From SAR324 cluster bacterium (GTDB lineage: Bacteria; SAR324; JACQKK01), in assembly GCA_027296185.1 (NCBI GenBank), contig JAPUJL010000359.1:1-5466 (forward strand): DNA of 5,466 nt, given 5' to 3'. Both the position numbers and the translations under genes were made by a program. Under the pieces are notes generated by a model that saw only the letters and a program-made list of their open reading frames with translations, did not search any database and was not told the DNA's origin. Shown here piece by piece: positions 4,489-5,466 of this stretch (the first letter of the stretch is position 1; each line of letters opens with the position of its first letter).

Positions 4489-5466
4489 ATGGCAACTCAG
4501 ATCTGGATCGGCCTACAGCGCGCAACCGGGCGGTACCTGTGGGCGTTTGCCGGATTCGCGCTGGCTGGGTGCTTCGGCGGCGGCAAGCAGTCGACGATCC
4601 AACCGGAGTCGGATTCGGCCCAGATCATCCAGGACGTTTACGCCCTCGTGACCTGGATCGACCTCGGGATCCTCATCGTCGTCGGGGGTATGTTGCTCGT
4701 CGCCATGGTGCGCTATCGGGAAAGCCGCCAAACGGACGTGGATATCCCCAAGCAGGTTCATGGAAACATAAAATTGGAAATCATCTGGACGACGGTTCCC
4801 GCCATACTGCTGATCTTCATCGCCATTCCGACTTGGCAAGGGATTTTCCGCGCCGCCGCGCCACCCCGCACGGAAGCGCTGCAAATCGAGGCGATCGGCC
4901 ATCAGTGGTGGTGGGAATTCCGCTATCCCACCTTAGGGATCGTCACCGCGAACGAGATGCACGTTCCGGTGGGTAAGCCGGTCGTGATCAAGACTTACTC
5001 CGTGGACGTCATTCATAGTTTTTGGCTCCCCCGCCTCGCCGCCAAGATCGATACCTTGCCGGGCAAATCCAACGAAGTGTGGTTCACTCCCCACAATGTC
5101 GGCAAATATTATGGGCAATGCGCCGAATTCTGCGGCACGTCCCACGCCAACATGAGGATGCTGGCCTTCGTGGACAGCGAGGCGGACTTCGATAAATGGG
5201 CTGCGCGACAAGAGCAGGCCCCCGTGCCCACCACACCGGACGCCCGGGACGGGATGCAGTTGTTCGCCCAGAAGGCCTGCGTGGCGTGTCACACCATCAA
5301 GGGCATGGCGGGCGCGGTGGGCGTACTCGGACCCAACCTCAACGACCTGGCCAACCGCCACACAATCGCTTCGGCGACGTTCGACAACACGCCCGAGAAT
5401 CTCAGCCGCTGGATCCGGAATTCGCAGGCAATGAAGCCGGGCGCCCTGATGATTCTGCCCTTCGAG
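4489..5466 (+). CDS. coxB: Cytochrome c oxidase subunit II, caa3-type with fused cytochrome c domain (3' end outside window)
   Basis: Subunit II receives electrons at its binuclear CuA centre and passes them to haem a of subunit I; the fused cytochrome c delivers electrons to CuA. The visible 326 residues begin with a lipoprotein signal ending in the lipobox LAGC (25-28), so Cys28 would be cleaved and lipidated. Two membrane helices follow (about 51-74 and 98-117). The CuA domain has the aromatic patch GHQWWWEFRY (137-146). Its ligands are His176 in VDVIHSFW, then Cys211, Glu213, Cys215, His219 and Met222 in CAEFCGTSHANM. After a Pro-rich linker (about 240-250) comes a class I cytochrome c fold with CVACH (264-268) for covalent haem. 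Met321 in the KPGALM segment is the likely axial ligand. All CuA ligands are intact. The gene is cut by the right edge, with only the last part of the haem domain missing. Subunit I (ctaD) is expected downstream. Confidence 0.96.
   Translation, partial: MATQIWIGLQRATGRYLWAFAGFALAGCFGGGKQSTIQPESDSAQIIQDVYALVTWIDLGILIVVGGMLLVAMVRYRESRQTDVDIPKQVHGNIKLEIIWTTVPAILLIFIAIPTWQGIFRAAAPPRTEALQIEAIGHQWWWEFRYPTLGIVTANEMHVPVGKPVVIKTYSVDVIHSFWLPRLAAKIDTLPGKSNEVWFTPHNVGKYYGQCAEFCGTSHANMRMLAFVDSEADFDKWAARQEQAPVPTTPDARDGMQLFAQKACVACHTIKGMAGAVGVLGPNLNDLANRHTIASATFDNTPENLSRWIRNSQAMKPGALMILPFE

Overview
This window holds a block of bacterial core genes, all on the + strand, in the order [3' end of a probable rpsB] - tsf - pyrH - frr - mraY - (440-base gap) - coxB (5' part). 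The first four genes form the widely conserved translation and nucleotide cluster rpsB-tsf-pyrH-frr: ribosomal protein S2, elongation factor Ts, UMP kinase and ribosome recycling factor. An mraY-type gene follows, for the enzyme that makes lipid I in peptidoglycan synthesis. After a long gap comes subunit II of a cytochrome c oxidase with a fused C-terminal cytochrome c domain (caa3 type), which runs off the right edge.

Organism: the DNA is GC-rich in both genes and gaps, apart from one AT-rich island (33 G/C in 90 bases at 4131-4220). The gene set points to a free-living, peptidoglycan-making bacterium that respires oxygen. I cannot name the phylum from the sequence. The long Ala/Pro/Glu-rich tail on the probable S2 protein, an mraY outside a cell-wall cluster, and unusually large insertions in MraY suggest a less-studied lineage rather than a standard proteobacterium, but this is only an impression.

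Layout: 2-295 low-complexity C-terminal tail of the probable S2; 356-1210 tsf; 1257-1961 pyrH from a TTG start; 2095-2652 frr; 2792-4048 mraY with no visible Shine-Dalgarno; 4049-4488 non-coding, with an AT-rich island, an interrupted 11-bp inverted repeat and a 12-bp palindrome; 4489-5466 coxB, incomplete. Three of the four gaps inside the first block (rpsB-tsf, pyrH-frr and frr-mraY) contain GC-rich stem-loops. None is followed by a T-run, so none looks like a classical intrinsic terminator.

How the genes fit together: S2, EF-Ts and RRF serve translation, and UMP kinase feeds pyrimidine nucleotides to RNA synthesis and to UDP-sugars. UDP-MurNAc-pentapeptide, the MraY substrate, is one of these. 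The coxB gene is probably the first of a separate terminal-oxidase operon with its own promoter in the 440-base gap. I found no mobile element, CRISPR array, tRNA or rRNA, and no convincing new multi-gene system. The points most worth a second look are the location and insertions of MraY, the 11-bp GC stem directly before its start codon, and the structured AT-rich gap before coxB.
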